5,389 nt of DNA from Oscillospiraceae bacterium (lineage in GTDB: Bacteria > Bacillota_A > Clostridia > Oscillospirales > Oscillospiraceae): contig JAEDOJ010000110.1 in assembly GCA_016302015.1 (NCBI GenBank), forward strand, positions 1 to 5,389, in the 5' to 3' direction. The number at the start of each line of letters is the position of its first letter. The stretch's first letter is position 1. Position numbers and translations under genes: made by a program. The notes under the pieces were generated by a model. It did no database searches. It was not told the DNA's origin and saw nothing but the letters and a program-made list of their open reading frames with translations. This document shows, piece by piece, positions 1-5,389 of this stretch.

Positions 1-244
1 CCTGGAGGTCGGCAAAAATTACCTTGCCCATGCCCCGCTTGGACATGAGACGGTCGGCGACCGCATAGGTTTTGCCTTCCATCTCGTCAAAATGAGCCTT
101 GATTTCTGCGCTGGTGGTGGTGAACTCAAACTTTGTTTCTGCAAAGGGATTCTTCCCCTCTTCCTGAAGCTGCGCCAGCTTTTCCCGGCGAATTCTCACC
201 TGATCGACCAGCGACAGCTCCTCCTGCGGTACAAACTTTGCCAT
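1..244 (-). CDS. lysS: Lysyl-tRNA synthetase, class II, N-terminal part (3' end outside window)
   Basis: This is the first 81 codons of a lysyl-tRNA synthetase, the cytoplasmic enzyme that charges tRNA-Lys with lysine using ATP. The N-terminal helix carries VRIRREKLAQLQEEGKNPF (residues 16-34), the typical opening of bacterial LysS. The start of the OB-fold anticodon-binding domain follows, with VADRLMSKRGMGKVIFADLQ (62-81), matching the family pattern of V-x-R-[IL]-M-x-K-R-x-x-G-K-x-x-F-x-D-[LI]. The catalytic class II motifs lie beyond the window edge and cannot be checked. The ATG at 242-244 is chosen because AGGAGAG (249-255) sits 4 bases upstream and the N-terminus is of normal family length. 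Only 19 bases separate it from the greA stop codon and no promoter is visible there, so co-transcription with greA is likely. The identification rests on the N-terminus alone, but the motif is distinctive. Confidence 0.93.
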   Translation of the reverse strand, partial: MAKFVPQEELSLVDQVRIRREKLAQLQEEGKNPFAETKFEFTTTSAEIKAHFDEMEGKTYAVADRLMSKRGMGKVIFADLQ

Positions 245-248
245 ATCT

Positions 249-255
249 CTCTCCT
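249..255 (-). promoter_or_regulatory. Ribosome binding site of lysS
   Basis: On the minus strand this reads AGGAGAG, 4 bases before the lysS ATG. It lies in the 19-base greA-lysS gap and supports the chosen lysS start. Confidence 0.75.
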
Positions 256-263
256 ACTGTTAT

Positions 264-743
264 TTAGCGGTTGATATCCAGAATTTCAAACTGGATGGTG
301 CCTACGGGGGCCTCTACGTCCACAACATCACCGATGGCCTTGCCCAGCATGGCCTTGCCAAAGGGAGAATCGTCGGAGATGCGTTTTTCCATGGGGTTGG
401 CCTCCTGAGAACCAACGATGGCGAAGACGTCGATCTCGTCAAATTCCACGTCACGTACCTTTACGGTGCAGCCCAGACCTACCACGCCCTCCTGATCGGA
501 ATCGGTGGTCTCGTCGATGACCACTGCGTAGGTCAGAATGTTCTCGATTTCAGCGATACGGCCATACAGCTTCGCCTGCTCGTTCTTGGCCTCGTCATAT
601 TCGCTGTTTTCGGAAAGGTCGCCAAAGGAACGGGCTTCCTTGATCTGCTCCGCAACCTCCTTTTCACGGGTGGTCTTCAGATAGTTCAGCTCAGCTTCCA
701 GTTCCTTTAAACGATCTCTTGTCAGTTTGTATTCTTTAGACAT
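264..743 (-). CDS. greA: Transcription elongation factor GreA
   Basis: This 159-residue protein has the usual GreA length (about 155-160) and both domains. The N-terminal antiparallel coiled coil spans residues 1-75. Its tip holds [16 protein letters not shown] (41-56), including D42 and E45, equivalent to the acidic pair of E. coli GreA that coordinates magnesium at the RNA polymerase active site. The C-terminal FKBP-like domain (about 82-159) contains [17 protein letters not shown] (125-141), the conserved SP-x-G-[KR]-A-[LM]-LG-K-x-x-GD block. GreA enters the secondary channel of RNA polymerase and stimulates cleavage of backtracked transcripts, rescuing stalled complexes. The ATG at 741-743 follows GGAGGAA with 7 bases between. 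A consensus promoter lies immediately upstream, so this is probably the first gene of a greA-lysS transcript. No key residue is missing. Confidence 0.97.
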   Translation of the reverse strand: MSKEYKLTRDRLKELEAELNYLKTTREKEVAEQIKEARSFGDLSENSEYDEAKNEQAKLYGRIAEIENILTYAVVIDETTDSDQEGVVGLGCTVKVRDVEFDEIDVFAIVGSQEANPMEKRISDDSPFGKAMLGKAIGDVVDVEAPVGTIQFEILDINR

Positions 744-750
744 GCCGAAG

Positions 751-757
751 TTCCTCC
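751..757 (-). promoter_or_regulatory. Ribosome binding site of greA
   Basis: Minus strand GGAGGAA, 7 bases before the greA ATG. This is a strong SD and fixes the start. Confidence 0.85.
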
Positions 758-776
758 AATATAAATTTTCCCAATG

Positions 777-805
777 ATTATAGAAGATGACAGGGATTCT
801 GTCAA
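777..805 (-). promoter_or_regulatory. Sigma-A (housekeeping) promoter of greA-lysS
   Basis: On the minus strand a perfect -35 box TTGACA (800-805) and a perfect -10 box TATAAT (777-782) are separated by exactly 17 bases (783-799). All twelve consensus positions match at the optimal spacing. The expected transcription start is near 769-771, giving a leader of about 26 bases with the greA SD in it. The -35 box begins only 4 bases after the stop codon of the S41 protease gene. The start site is inferred, not observed. Confidence 0.9.
788..804. repeat. 17-bp inverted repeat overlapping the greA -35 box (possible operator)
   Basis: TGACAG (788-793) and CTGTCA (799-804) form a perfect 6-bp inverted repeat with a 5-base centre. 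One arm overlaps the -35 hexamer (800-805) and the other lies in the spacer, where a dimeric repressor would occlude RNA polymerase. I do not recognise it as the site of a named regulator. It could instead act at the RNA level as a weak hairpin after the S41 stop codon, but the stem is short and only UCUUCU follows, so a terminator role is poorly supported. The repeat is seen directly; its function is inferred. Confidence 0.45.
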
Positions 806-809
806 GTAT

Positions 810-2021
810 TTATTCGTGAATTGCGTCGATGGCCGCCTGAAGCTGGCTGTCGTCCTTGTGCTCCACCTTGTCGTAATACAGGTCGGCATAGGTCTGTTCA
901 TCCACCTCTACAATTACATCCGGCGTGACGCCCACCTCTGCAAGGGTGACGCCGTTGGGGGTCTGATAATGCCCGGTGGAAATGGCGATGGCCGAGCCGT
1001 CGGACAGACGGAAGGTCTGCTGATAATTTGCCTTGCCGCAGGTCTGGGTGCCCACAATGACGCCCGCACCGTATTCCTGAAGGGCTGCGGCGAAGAATTC
1101 CGCCGCAGAATAGGAATCCTCGTTCACCAGCACCGCCATGGGCAGCTCCAGACAGGCTGCGTCCGAATAGTCTACGCTTTCCTCTCCTTTATAATTCACG
1201 GAGCGGAACAGCGGCCCTTCGGGAAGAAGGTAATCCAGAATTCTGACAAGCTCGTCCTTCATGCCGCCGGGATTGAAGCGAAGATCAAAGATCAGCGCGG
1301 TTGCTCCCTGAGACTGGAGGTCTTCGATGGCGGCCAGCGTATCCCGGGCGCAATGGGTGTCGAAGTTGTTGATTTTGATATAGCCCTCGCCGGTGGGCAA
1401 CAGCTCATAGACCACCACATCCGTCTCGATGACCGCCCGCAGGACGGTGACGTCCATATCCTCTCCGTCACGGCGAATGGTCAGCACCAGAGAAGTCCCC
1501 TCTTCCCCACGAACCAGATCTCTGGTCTCGTTGGTGGTAAGGTCGGCAACGGATACCCCATCGATGGCAAGGATCATATCCTCCTGAAGCACACCCGCCG
1601 CCTGTGCGGGACTGTCCCTGGTGACGGAGAGAATGGTGTATCCGGGATCGTCCTCGTTCATTTTCTGAATGGTCACGCCGATGCCCACATAGGCATTGTT
1701 GTTCTGCTCCTCGTAGGAGGCGTAGTCCTCGGCGCTGACATAATAGCTCCAGCGATCTCCCGTGGCGGCAACAGCCGCCTGCGCCAGATAATCGCCCAGA
1801 CTGTCGGTGTCGAAGTCGTCCACGTAATAGTGGTCGATGATCGCCAGAATTTCCTTCAGCTTTTTCTCATACTCCGCTTCGGCCTCCGCCGTCTCATTGG
1901 AGGCCGTTTCCCCTTCCGGATTGGTAATCGGGCGGCCGAGACAGCCTGCCGCCGTGACCAGAATGCAGGCGCACAGTAAAAGACAGATTAGAACCTTGAA
2001 AATCAGGTCTGTATGTTTCAT
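810..2021 (-). CDS. S41 family C-terminal processing peptidase with PDZ domain, probable lipoprotein
   Basis: With the ATG at 2019-2021 the product is 403 residues. It starts with a positively charged N-terminus and a hydrophobic segment (about 7-25) ending in VTAAGC, so C27 fits a loose lipobox and the protein is probably lipid-anchored outside the membrane. The PDZ domain covers about 111-196, with YVGIGV and an SPAQAAGVLQEDMILAIDG carboxylate-binding region. The S41 protease core follows (about 205-375): DLRFNPGG (246-253), the nucleophile S305 in EDSYSAAE, K330 in TCGKANYQ and Q334. The Ser-Lys spacing of 25 and the Lys-Gln spacing of 4 match the Ser/Lys/Gln triad of Bacillus CtpB, so it should be active. 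A TTG 12 bases upstream (2031-2033) is rejected as start because AGAGG abuts it directly. Members of this family cut exported proteins near their C-termini; the substrate here is unknown. It follows the M23 gene, so wall-hydrolase processing or turnover is a reasonable guess. CtpA and CtpB cannot be told apart. Confidence 0.92.
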   Translation of the reverse strand: MKHTDLIFKVLICLLLCACILVTAAGCLGRPITNPEGETASNETAEAEAEYEKKLKEILAIIDHYYVDDFDTDSLGDYLAQAAVAATGDRWSYYVSAEDYASYEEQNNNAYVGIGVTIQKMNEDDPGYTILSVTRDSPAQAAGVLQEDMILAIDGVSVADLTTNETRDLVRGEEGTSLVLTIRRDGEDMDVTVLRAVIETDVVVYELLPTGEGYIKINNFDTHCARDTLAAIEDLQSQGATALIFDLRFNPGGMKDELVRILDYLLPEGPLFRSVNYKGEESVDYSDAACLELPMAVLVNEDSYSAAEFFAAALQEYGAGVIVGTQTCGKANYQQTFRLSDGSAIAISTGHYQTPNGVTLAEVGVTPDVIVEVDEQTYADLYYDKVEHKDDSQLQAAIDAIHE

Positions 2022-2029
2022 GTTTCTAT

Positions 2030-2038
2030 CCAACCTCT
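2030..2038 (-). promoter_or_regulatory. Ribosome binding site deciding the S41 protease start
   Basis: Minus strand AGAGGTTGG lies upstream of the ATG at 2019-2021, with AGAGG ending 12 bases before it. The competing in-frame TTG (2031-2033) falls inside this element with no spacing, so the ATG is preferred. The SD is moderate, weaker than that of greA or the M23 gene. Confidence 0.55.
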
Positions 2039-2050
2039 AAATAGTCTTTT

Positions 2051-2078
2051 TCCCAGAGCCCGAATTCAGGCTCTGGGA
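2051..2078 (-). other. Strong intercistronic hairpin without U-tract (near-palindrome)
   Basis: TCCCAGAGCC (2051-2060) and GGCTCTGGGA (2069-2078) are perfect reverse complements, giving a 10-bp GC-rich stem with an 8-base loop. The loop contains GAATTC, so as DNA the whole 28 bp is a palindrome with one mismatched pair (2061/2068). On the minus-strand transcript it starts 6 bases past the M23 stop and is followed by AAAAAGAC, not a run of U. On the plus strand no T-run follows it either. It is therefore not a standard intrinsic terminator. It could stabilise the upstream mRNA 3' end, lower S41 expression relative to ftsEX-M23, or bind a protein as DNA. Confidence 0.7.
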
Positions 2079-2084
2079 TGGTAA

Positions 2085-3425
2085 TTAACGAAGTGAAATG
2101 TAATTCATGGGGTTCTCGGTGGAGCCGTTATAGAAAATCGTGAAATGCAGGTGGGGACCGGTGGAATAACCGGTGGAGCCTACATAGCCGATGACCTGTC
2201 CCTGCTCCACATAGTCCCCTTCGCTGACCACAAAGTGGGTCATATGGGCATAGAGCGTAGAATAGCCGTCCATGTGGTTGATCGTCACATAATTTCCATA
2301 GGAATAATGGTTGGTCGCTGTGGTGACAACGCCGGACTTGGAGGCGTAAATGGGTGTGCCGGAGCTGATTGCCAAGTCCACACCGTTATGTAACGTATAA
2401 TTACCGGTAATGGGATGGACACGGTAGCCGTAGGGGCTGGTGATCACCACGCCGATACCTGCGGGCAGGGGGAACATGAAGTTCTCGCTGGCACTGGGCG
2501 GCAGATTGGGTTCCGGTTCGGTTTCCGTCTCGGTATTCCCGTTGTCGCCTCCCTCCGGTTCCGTGGTCTCGGTCTGATCGCCGGTATTCTCCGTGGTGGA
2601 TTCCGTGGGAGCGGGCTGGGGCGGATGGGCAGCCTGCCACTCTGCAAGCAGAGCCGCAGTGCGCTCGACTTCCAGGGCGGCGATCTGCGCTGCCAGCTCA
2701 GCTTCCGCCTGCTCGTACATCTCCGTCTCCTCGATCAGCCGTGCCTTATCCGCCAGAAGCTCGTTCAGAAGGTCTTCCGACTCCTGACGCTTGGAAGCAA
2801 GCCGTTCCTCCGCCTCTGCCAGCTCTGCACGCTTCTGTTCAAGAGAGGTCTTCTGCTCTGCCAGACCGTTCTTGGCCGCCATGACCTCGGCGGCGACGGC
2901 TCGCATTTCGTCCATCATCCGCTGGTCGGTTTTGGCGATTTCTTCAATCATGGTTCTGCAGGACAGCATATCCACAAAGGAATCTGCCTCAAAAATCACA
3001 GACCAATAGCTGACATCGCCCCGCTCCTGCATGGCACGCATACGACGCTTGTACCGCTCAAACAGCTCCTCCTGCTGAGCCTCCAGCACGTCCAGTTCTG
3101 CCTGTTTTTCAGCGATCAGGAGACTGTACTGGTGGATCTGCTCCTTGACCAGCTCCACCTCCTGACGGGTCAGCTCGATATCCCGGTCAACCTGAGACTT
3201 TTCCTCCACAATCGTCAGGGTTTTATTCTGATTTTCCTGAATCTCGTATTCCAGCTGTTCCCGCTGGGCTGCGAGATTTTCCGACTGTGCCTCCAAATCG
3301 TTGATTTCCGCCTGAATTTCATCCGAGGTCTTTGCGCTGGCCAGCATGGCGATAATCCCTGCCAGCATGGTCAGCACCAGAACGCCCGCAATGACGGAAA
3401 TGATGACTCTTCTATATTTGTACAT
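2085..3425 (-). CDS. Secreted coiled-coil murein endopeptidase, M23 (LytM) family, EnvC-like; probable FtsEX partner
   Basis: This 446-residue exported protein has four parts. A signal peptide with hydrophobic core (about 7-29) ends at a likely signal peptidase site, ASA before K32. Long coiled coils (about 33-135 and 165-262) are split by SYWSVIFEADSFVDMLSCRTMIEEI (139-163), which resembles the W/F-rich segment of PcsB/CwlO-type hydrolases. A linker rich in Thr, Glu and Pro (about 267-312) follows. The C-terminal M23 domain (about 316-446) has H346-x3-D350 and H427 as expected zinc ligands, plus H394 in YAHM and H425 in GPHLHF as catalytic histidines. With all five conserved, it should cleave peptide cross-links in peptidoglycan directly, unlike E. 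coli EnvC, whose LytM domain is degenerate. AGGAGGT lies 4 bases before the ATG. It lies 39 bases after ftsX, so the inferred role is a hydrolase switched on by FtsEX through its coiled coil, in division or elongation. Confidence 0.93.
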   Translation of the reverse strand: MYKYRRVIISVIAGVLVLTMLAGIIAMLASAKTSDEIQAEINDLEAQSENLAAQREQLEYEIQENQNKTLTIVEEKSQVDRDIELTRQEVELVKEQIHQYSLLIAEKQAELDVLEAQQEELFERYKRRMRAMQERGDVSYWSVIFEADSFVDMLSCRTMIEEIAKTDQRMMDEMRAVAAEVMAAKNGLAEQKTSLEQKRAELAEAEERLASKRQESEDLLNELLADKARLIEETEMYEQAEAELAAQIAALEVERTAALLAEWQAAHPPQPAPTESTTENTGDQTETTEPEGGDNGNTETETEPEPNLPPSASENFMFPLPAGIGVVITSPYGYRVHPITGNYTLHNGVDLAISSGTPIYASKSGVVTTATNHYSYGNYVTINHMDGYSTLYAHMTHFVVSEGDYVEQGQVIGYVGSTGYSTGPHLHFTIFYNGSTENPMNYISLR

Positions 3426-3429
3426 AGTT

Positions 3430-3436
3430 ACCTCCT
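3430..3436 (-). promoter_or_regulatory. Ribosome binding site of the M23 endopeptidase gene
   Basis: Minus strand AGGAGGT, 4 bases before the ATG (3423-3425), is one of the strongest SD matches in the window. Its upstream end overlaps one arm of a short inverted repeat, CCTGT-ACG-ACAGG (3434-3446), which could mask part of the SD in the mRNA, though a 5-bp stem with a 3-base loop is weak. Confidence 0.8.
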
Positions 3437-3464
3437 GTCGTACAGGTCGGCCGCCCGAAGGGGA

Positions 3465-4346
3465 TCACACCTTCAGGAAGCGGCGAATAGACATGAGACT
3501 GCCGAAAATACCGATGAAGAAACCGGCGATAGCGCAGATTGCCGCCATGGGAATGACAACCTCGCTGAAGGGGACAAAGGTGATCAGCCGCAGTCCGGTA
3601 CCGTCGATGGCCTTGCGAATGACCTCGTAAAGTCCCCACTCAATGAAGAAGGAGAACACGGTGCCCAGCAGCCCCAGGAAAAAGCCTTCCACGAAGAACG
3701 GGAAGCGGATAAAACCGTTGGTTGCGCCCACCATCTTCATAATGGCAATCTCTTCCTTACGATCCATCATCGCCAGCTTGATGGTGTTGGAAATAATGAC
3801 CAGGGACACCAGGATCAGCACGGCGGCAATGGCAAGGGACGCAAAGTATAACACGTTGCGGATGGTGGCCATGGCGTTGGCGACCTTGATGTTCACATAG
3901 ACCTCGGCAACGCCCTCAATCTGCTTCAGATCCTCCGTGGTCTGCTCCACCTGACCGTTGTCCTCCAGAGTGATGACATACTGGTCACGCATATACTGGG
4001 CTTCCAGGCCCTCAAACAGAGACGCGTCGGAGTCGCCGATAAAATTGTTCAGCGCCTCTTCCCTGCTGACAAACTGTGCATTGGCCACGTTATCCAGCAG
4101 ATTGATGGTGGAGCCGACGCTCTTGGCATCCGCCTCGGTATAGGTTTCGTCGATGCAGACCAGAATCCGCATCTGCTTCTGAACATCCTCCACGGTGAGG
4201 CTCAGATTGTAGGAGATCAGCGTGAAGCTGTTGATAATAACCAGGCAGGCAACCGTGATGCACACAGCCGCAAAGGACATAAAGCCATGCTTGAACATGG
4301 CACGAACGCCCTCGCCCATCAGATATCCAAAATTGTTATGTTTCAT
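3465..4346 (-). CDS. ftsX: Cell division ABC transporter-like permease FtsX
   Basis: This 293-residue membrane protein has the FtsX layout. A cytoplasmic N-terminus (1-21) is followed by TM1 (about 22-44), a large extracellular domain (about 45-163), then TM2 (about 164-187), TM3 (about 217-238) and TM4 (about 263-285). The cytoplasmic stretch KLAMMDRKEEIAIMKMVGA (190-208) is the conserved FtsX region contacting FtsE, and the C-terminus SIRRFLKV is family-typical. FtsX does not transport a known solute. It relays FtsE ATP hydrolysis to a murein hydrolase bound by its extracellular domain, here probably the M23 protein encoded next. The ATG at 4344-4346 is chosen because the preceding in-frame extension lies inside ftsE and encodes unrelated Trp/Arg/Ser-rich sequence. 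It overlaps the end of ftsE by 11 bases and has no good SD, suggesting translational coupling. Confidence 0.96.
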   Translation of the reverse strand: MKHNNFGYLMGEGVRAMFKHGFMSFAAVCITVACLVIINSFTLISYNLSLTVEDVQKQMRILVCIDETYTEADAKSVGSTINLLDNVANAQFVSREEALNNFIGDSDASLFEGLEAQYMRDQYVITLEDNGQVEQTTEDLKQIEGVAEVYVNIKVANAMATIRNVLYFASLAIAAVLILVSLVIISNTIKLAMMDRKEEIAIMKMVGATNGFIRFPFFVEGFFLGLLGTVFSFFIEWGLYEVIRKAIDGTGLRLITFVPFSEVVIPMAAICAIAGFFIGIFGSLMSIRRFLKV

Positions 4347-5022
4347 AGTTGTAGTACCCGTCCATTCCGTCGCTGATGACTCTGCCCTCGTCGATGGCAA
4401 CCACCCGTTTGGTGAAGCGGTCAACCAGACCCTTTTCATGCGTAACCACCATGACCGTGGTTCCCAGGGCGTTGATCTGCTCCAGCAGCAGCATGATCTC
4501 AAAGGAGCGTGCCGGGTCCAGATTGCCGGTAGGCTCGTCCGCAATGATCATGCTGGGGTTGTTAATCAGGGCTCTGGCGATGGCAACACGCTGCTGCTCG
4601 CCGCCGGACAGCTCATTGGGCAGGCGGCGGGCCTTGTTCTCCAGTCCCACCAGCTCCAGAACATAAGGAACACGCTTCTTGATTTCCTTGGTGGATGCCC
4701 CCACCACACGCATGGCAAAGGCAACGTTCTCATAGACTGTTTTGTTCTCAATGAGACGGAAATCCTGGAAGATGACGCCCAGCGTCCGGCGCATATAGGG
4801 AATGGAGGAACGCTTGATGGACTCCACCTTATAGCCGTTGACCAGAATGGAGCCGGAGGTGGGCTTCAGCTCGGCGGTGAGCAGCTTGATGATGGTGGAT
4901 TTGCCGGAACCGGACTGGCCAACCAGAAAGACAAACTCACCGTCATCGATGTGCAGGTCGATTCCGTTCAGGGCGTGGGTGCCGGTTTCGTAGGTTTTCG
5001 TTACGTTGATTAAATCGATCAT
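4336..5022 (-). CDS. ftsE: Cell division ATP-binding protein FtsE
   Basis: This 228-residue ABC ATPase has the normal FtsE length. In order it shows Walker A GQSGSGKST (35-43), Q-loop Q86 in IFQDFRL, the signature LSGGEQQR (138-145), Walker B IIADE (159-163), the D-loop NLD (167-169) and H195 as switch histidine. FQDFRLIENKTVYENVAFAM (85-104) is the distinctive FtsE stretch separating it from other ABC ATPases such as LolD or MacB. It should bind FtsX on the inner face of the membrane and hydrolyse ATP to control wall hydrolysis during division or elongation. The ATG at 5020-5022 starts at the family-typical MI-[DE]-[LF] N-terminus. Its SD is poor (only GGTG at 5028-5031), and the upstream regulator gene ends 18 bases before it. 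No promoter is evident in that gap, so it is probably read from further upstream. All catalytic residues are intact. Confidence 0.97.
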   Translation of the reverse strand: MIDLINVTKTYETGTHALNGIDLHIDDGEFVFLVGQSGSGKSTIIKLLTAELKPTSGSILVNGYKVESIKRSSIPYMRRTLGVIFQDFRLIENKTVYENVAFAMRVVGASTKEIKKRVPYVLELVGLENKARRLPNELSGGEQQRVAIARALINNPSMIIADEPTGNLDPARSFEIMLLLEQINALGTTVMVVTHEKGLVDRFTKRVVAIDEGRVISDGMDGYYNYET

Positions 5023-5040
5023 AGTGACACCAAGTTTCTT

Positions 5041-5389
5041 TTACAGCATTCGATTCTCACGGGAGGTGAGATACTTTTTTACCATCAATGCGACCTTAAA
5101 AATAATGGCGTCATCAAATTCCCGCAGATCCAGCCCGGTGAGCTTTTTGATCTTCTCCAGACGGTAGACCAGCGTGTTGCGATGGACAAACAGCTTTCTG
5201 GAGGTCTCGGAGACGTTCAGGCTGTTCTCAAAGAACATATTGATGGTAAACAGGGTTTCCTGATCCAGAGAATCGATGGAGTTCTTCTTGAAGACCTCGG
5301 ACAGGAAGATTTCACAAAGGGTGGTGGGAAGCTGGTAGATCAGACGGCCGATTCCCAGATTTTCATAGCTGATAATCGTCTTTTCGGTA
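5041..5389 (-). CDS. CdaR/PucR-type helix-turn-helix transcriptional regulator, C-terminal part (5' end outside window)
   Basis: The visible 115 residues run open to the window edge and end in TAA at 5041-5043. They match the C-terminal DNA-binding region of CdaR/PucR regulators. The lead-in has YENLGIGRLIYQLP (8-21) and the helix-turn-helix lies at about 57-80, with NVSETSRKLFVHRNTLVYRL (58-77), the hallmark N-V-[ST]-x-[TA]-[AS]-x-x-L-x-[VI]-H-[RP]-N-T-[LV]-x-Y-R-L pattern. DDAIIFKVALMV (92-103) follows. Some family members respond to sugar diacids or purine breakdown products, but the sensor part is outside the window, so no ligand can be suggested. An internal ATG at 5236-5238 is not the start, because homologous sequence continues upstream of it. 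The gene ends 18 bases before ftsE on the same strand, so it may be the first visible cistron of the ftsEX operon. Confidence 0.88.
   Translation of the reverse strand, partial: TEKTIISYENLGIGRLIYQLPTTLCEIFLSEVFKKNSIDSLDQETLFTINMFFENSLNVSETSRKLFVHRNTLVYRLEKIKKLTGLDLREFDDAIIFKVALMVKKYLTSRENRML

Noticed and set aside
92..274. 60-codon plus-strand reading frame near the left edge
   Set aside because: It is antisense to the N-terminus of lysS and runs into the end of greA. It has no SD and a leucine-rich, non-specific translation.
774..1979. 401-codon open reading frame on the plus strand, antisense to the S41 protease
   Set aside because: It lies almost wholly inside a confident gene with an intact catalytic triad, has no SD, and its translation shows no recognisable domain. 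Its start falls in the greA promoter. It is best explained as a shadow of biased codon use on the opposite strand.
2041..2084. Rho-independent terminator ending the ftsEX-M23 transcript
   Set aside because: The stem is good, but the minus-strand RNA continues with AAAAAGAC rather than U residues, so the defining feature is missing. It is kept as a hairpin of unknown role.
2022..2084. Separate promoter for the S41 protease gene
   Set aside because: No convincing -35/-10 pair is visible on the minus strand in this 63-base gap, which is mostly taken up by the hairpin and SD.
2415..3851. 478-codon open reading frame on the plus strand, across the M23 and ftsX genes
   Set aside because: It spans two confidently assigned minus-strand genes and the gap between them. 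The product is Leu/His/Gln/Gly-rich without domain logic, as expected from reading a Glu/Lys/Gln-rich coiled coil backwards. No promoter or SD was seen.
4347..4544. N-terminal extension of ftsX by 66 codons
   Set aside because: The added sequence is frame-shifted ftsE coding DNA, rich in Trp, Arg and Ser, and unlike any FtsX N-terminus. The ATG at 4344-4346 gives the standard protein.
5041..5238. Separate 65-residue small protein beginning at the ATG at 5236-5238
   Set aside because: The frame stays open upstream to the window edge and the upstream residues also match the CdaR/PucR C-terminal region, so this is an internal methionine of a larger protein.

Overview
The window reads as an ordinary housekeeping segment of a Gram-positive, Clostridia-type chromosome. 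An Oscillospiraceae/Ruminococcaceae-like gut Firmicute is my inference from moderately GC-rich coding sequence, purine-rich Shine-Dalgarno (SD) sites of the AGGAGG type, and the gene order. Every gene I can support lies on the minus strand, so transcription runs from high to low coordinates. No tRNA, rRNA, CRISPR array, insertion sequence or phage gene is visible. No stretch of more than about 70 bases lacks a gene.

In transcription order, the first block (5389 to 810) is a probable cell-wall remodelling operon. It opens with the C-terminal part of a CdaR/PucR-type helix-turn-helix regulator, cut by the window edge. Then come ftsE (ATPase), ftsX (membrane partner, overlapping ftsE by 11 bases), a secreted coiled-coil M23 murein endopeptidase (EnvC-like architecture), and a probable S41 C-terminal processing protease lipoprotein. 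FtsEX is known to use ATP hydrolysis to switch on a coiled-coil murein hydrolase outside the membrane (EnvC-amidases in E. coli, PcsB in streptococci, CwlO in Bacillus). The adjacent M23 protein is the obvious partner here. The S41 protease could process or turn over exported wall proteins, but its substrate is unknown.

The second block (about 770 to 1) starts at a textbook promoter, TTGACA-17 bp-TATAAT, just after the protease stop codon. It drives greA (transcript cleavage factor) and lysS (lysyl-tRNA synthetase, 5' part only). A perfect 6-bp inverted repeat overlaps the -35 box and may be an operator.

The best candidates for a second look are non-coding: the inverted repeat on the greA promoter, and a strong hairpin without a U-tract between the M23 and S41 genes. 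The regulator placed directly before ftsEX is also worth checking. I see no evidence for a new biological system; the two long antisense reading frames are best explained as shadows.
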